A DNA stretch of 64,000 nt from Bradysia coprophila. Lineage: Eukaryota > Arthropoda > Insecta > Diptera > Sciaridae. The position numbers and the translations under genes are program-made. The notes under the pieces were generated by a model. The model made no database searches. It had not been told where the DNA came from and was given only the letters and a program-made list of their open reading frames with translations. Each line of letters starts with the position of its first letter. Position 1 is the first letter of the stretch. This document shows positions 62,701 through 64,000 of this stretch, in pieces. The stretch spans positions 10,045,028 through 10,109,027 of the forward strand of contig NW_023504022.1 in the NCBI RefSeq assembly GCF_014529535.1, written 5' to 3'.

Positions 62701-64000
62701 GGCAAGAACCATTTTGGATTTAACATTTAGTCTTATTTGTGATAAGTATACGTTTGGTAGCTAGAGGCTTTGTACCAAAAATATTATAAAATTAGTCAAC
62801 TCTTTGGCTACAGTCGAACCGACGACATAGAAAATTTCAATCCTTGTTACAGAATCAAACGCTTCACATTCGCATGTTCTTTTGGAAGAATGAATGAAGA
62901 TCCAGTACTTCATTTGTTCTTGCACAACGTTTGCAATGTGTTAGTGTCTGTTACTAAAAATTACAATCACAAACAATATATTCTATTATTGTATGTTGGA
63001 CAACGACCATGAATTCTATAACAATTCACAGATATGCAAGACTTTTCTCAACTATCATCGAAAACCGTTACCGAGGTGCTGATGTTAGAAATAAAAATGG
63101 CACCTGCTGCAAAAGCATACCTCATCTCCGGATATCCAAGATCCATGAGAGACGTTGTGGAATATTCGGAAAAGGTGGGAAGCTGTGAAACTTTTACATG
63201 TATAGCGGATGTACATTAACTGCGGAAATTCATTTCATTTAGATTCAAGTAATCAATGGTGTCTTGTTAATATCGTGGCGACAAGCTGTTCTTCAGAAGC
63301 AAATAGATTATGGCGCCAAATTGGGGCATGTGGTATTGTCTCTTGCAAAAATGGAATTGGAAAACTTCTTCAAAAATGTCATGCCCGTTGCTGATTACTT
63401 CGATCAGGTGTGTACCATTTAAAGATAAGAAAATCATAGTAGGGCCATTGTCTTGAAGTAAGAATGAGTTGGATAGTAGGAGTAAGTATGTATAACAGTC
63501 ATTGCACTCATTGAAGCATTTCTGGACACTGCGAATGCATCCATTTGTCCTTGTAACTTCAATTTACTAATTCAATATTTTCTATTCGTTTCAGAGTGAT
63601 ATGTTGACAGCTGTAAGTGACCGACCATTTCCGGTAATATTTCCGAAGTTTCCGGTTTCTAAAACTTTCTGAATTTTCCAGGTTAACGGCGAACGAGCTC
63701 CGACAGAAGTATACAAAGATTTCCGCATGACCGTTTTAGATATATTAGGTGCTCAAGAAAATCAAGAAGCTTTATTGAATGGAGTGGCAGGTATGGGCAA
63801 AGGCATCAATGAGATTCCTGGCAGTATAGTCAGTGTGGAAACCGCACCTAGTCAACACAAGAATGTTACAGTGCCAGCTGTTGAAACGCCAACAAATGCA
63901 AAGATCCGTGATAATGATGTGTTACATCCAAATAATTTAATGGGACAAAATGTAACCGAACAAAATGTACCTGTACAAAGTATAGAAAACTTACCGCCAA
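59708..64000 (+). CDS. Adenylate-kinase-like protein (AK5/CG9541-like), partial: 5' exons not found, 3' end beyond the window
   Basis: Visible exons: 59708-59872, 59946-60056, 63032-63174, 63243-63407, 63595-63612 (18 bases), 63682 to the window end. All junctions are GT-AG and phase-consistent. The encoded domain has the P-loop GGPGSGKVTHCDTL after KVPVIFVLG, then VIHINMMDLLQQY, the NMP-binding GYPRSMRDVVEY, and a lid/C-terminal part (ADYFDQSDMLTAVNGERAPT). Adenylate kinases interconvert ATP+AMP and 2 ADP. The usual GKGT is GKVT here, so activity should not be assumed, although I recall the same form in the insect relatives. After the domain comes a long Asn/Val/Pro-rich linker, suggesting a second kinase domain downstream as in AK5. 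A 3-kb intron (60057-63031) separates the P-loop exon from the rest. The first visible exon needs one base from an upstream exon. Confidence 0.85.
61064..61135. repeat. Left-half fragment of a CAACGCACTTC-family MITE
   Basis: cgcacttcaagcaaaagtgc ... gccaaatagagtactatttt matches the copy at 12558. It lies within the 3-kb kinase intron; the right half is missing. Confidence 0.65.
61916..62000 (-). repeat. Partial reverse copy of the 869-1111 repeat family
   Basis: taacctgtaacatacggcta and gttatcgataacgatgac are the right end of the family read on the minus strand. The remainder is absent. It lies in the kinase intron. Confidence 0.6.

Overview
The window is insect nuclear DNA. Short GT-AG introns (about 50-70 bp), AT-rich spacers, two Rebers-Riddiford cuticle proteins and many DNA transposons all fit. 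A lower dipteran such as a fungus gnat or midge is my inference; no single gene proves it. Exon structures below were worked out by hand from splice sites, reading phase and remembered family patterns.

Layout. 1-6.6 kb: an RR-2 (pro-resilin-like) cuticle gene (+) among non-coding repeats. 6.67-9.60 kb: a complete seven-exon HPS4 gene (-), the BLOC-3 subunit. 12.8-13.85 kb: a secreted Cys-rich protein ending in a cathepsin propeptide-inhibitor (I29) domain with no protease (-). 14.49-16.10 kb: a 1.6-kb foldback element flanked by TTAA. 18.36-18.95 kb: a small cuticle protein (+), tail to tail with a 744-aa chimeric protease (19.06-21.36 kb, -) built as signal peptide, LRR, I29, about 22 octapeptide repeats and a papain-type catalytic domain.

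24.16-39.56 kb is a tandem segmental duplication. Two intact reptin (RuvB-like 2) genes lie 11.7 kb apart and encode the same protein, with only synonymous differences seen. Each copy carries transposons the other lacks, so each supplies the empty site for the other. Copy A runs into a P-element-like transposon (28.67-35.42 kb) with a THAP-domain transposase whose exons join in frame. Copy B has, at the homologous place, a 658-bp internally deleted derivative with an 8-bp target duplication.

40.08-46.87 kb: GTF3C5, the TFIIIC subunit (+, five exons). Intron 1 holds a separate membrane-protein gene; intron 2 holds a Penelope-like retroelement (RT plus GIY-YIG) in the sense direction. 46.9-59.7 kb is gene-poor and full of MITEs and simple repeats. 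59.7-64 kb: the start-less and end-less middle of an adenylate-kinase-like gene (+).

The host genes are housekeeping (reptin, GTF3C5, HPS4, adenylate kinase-like) or secreted/cuticular. The unusual content is the pair of I29-bearing modular secreted proteins and the well-resolved transposon history of the reptin duplication.
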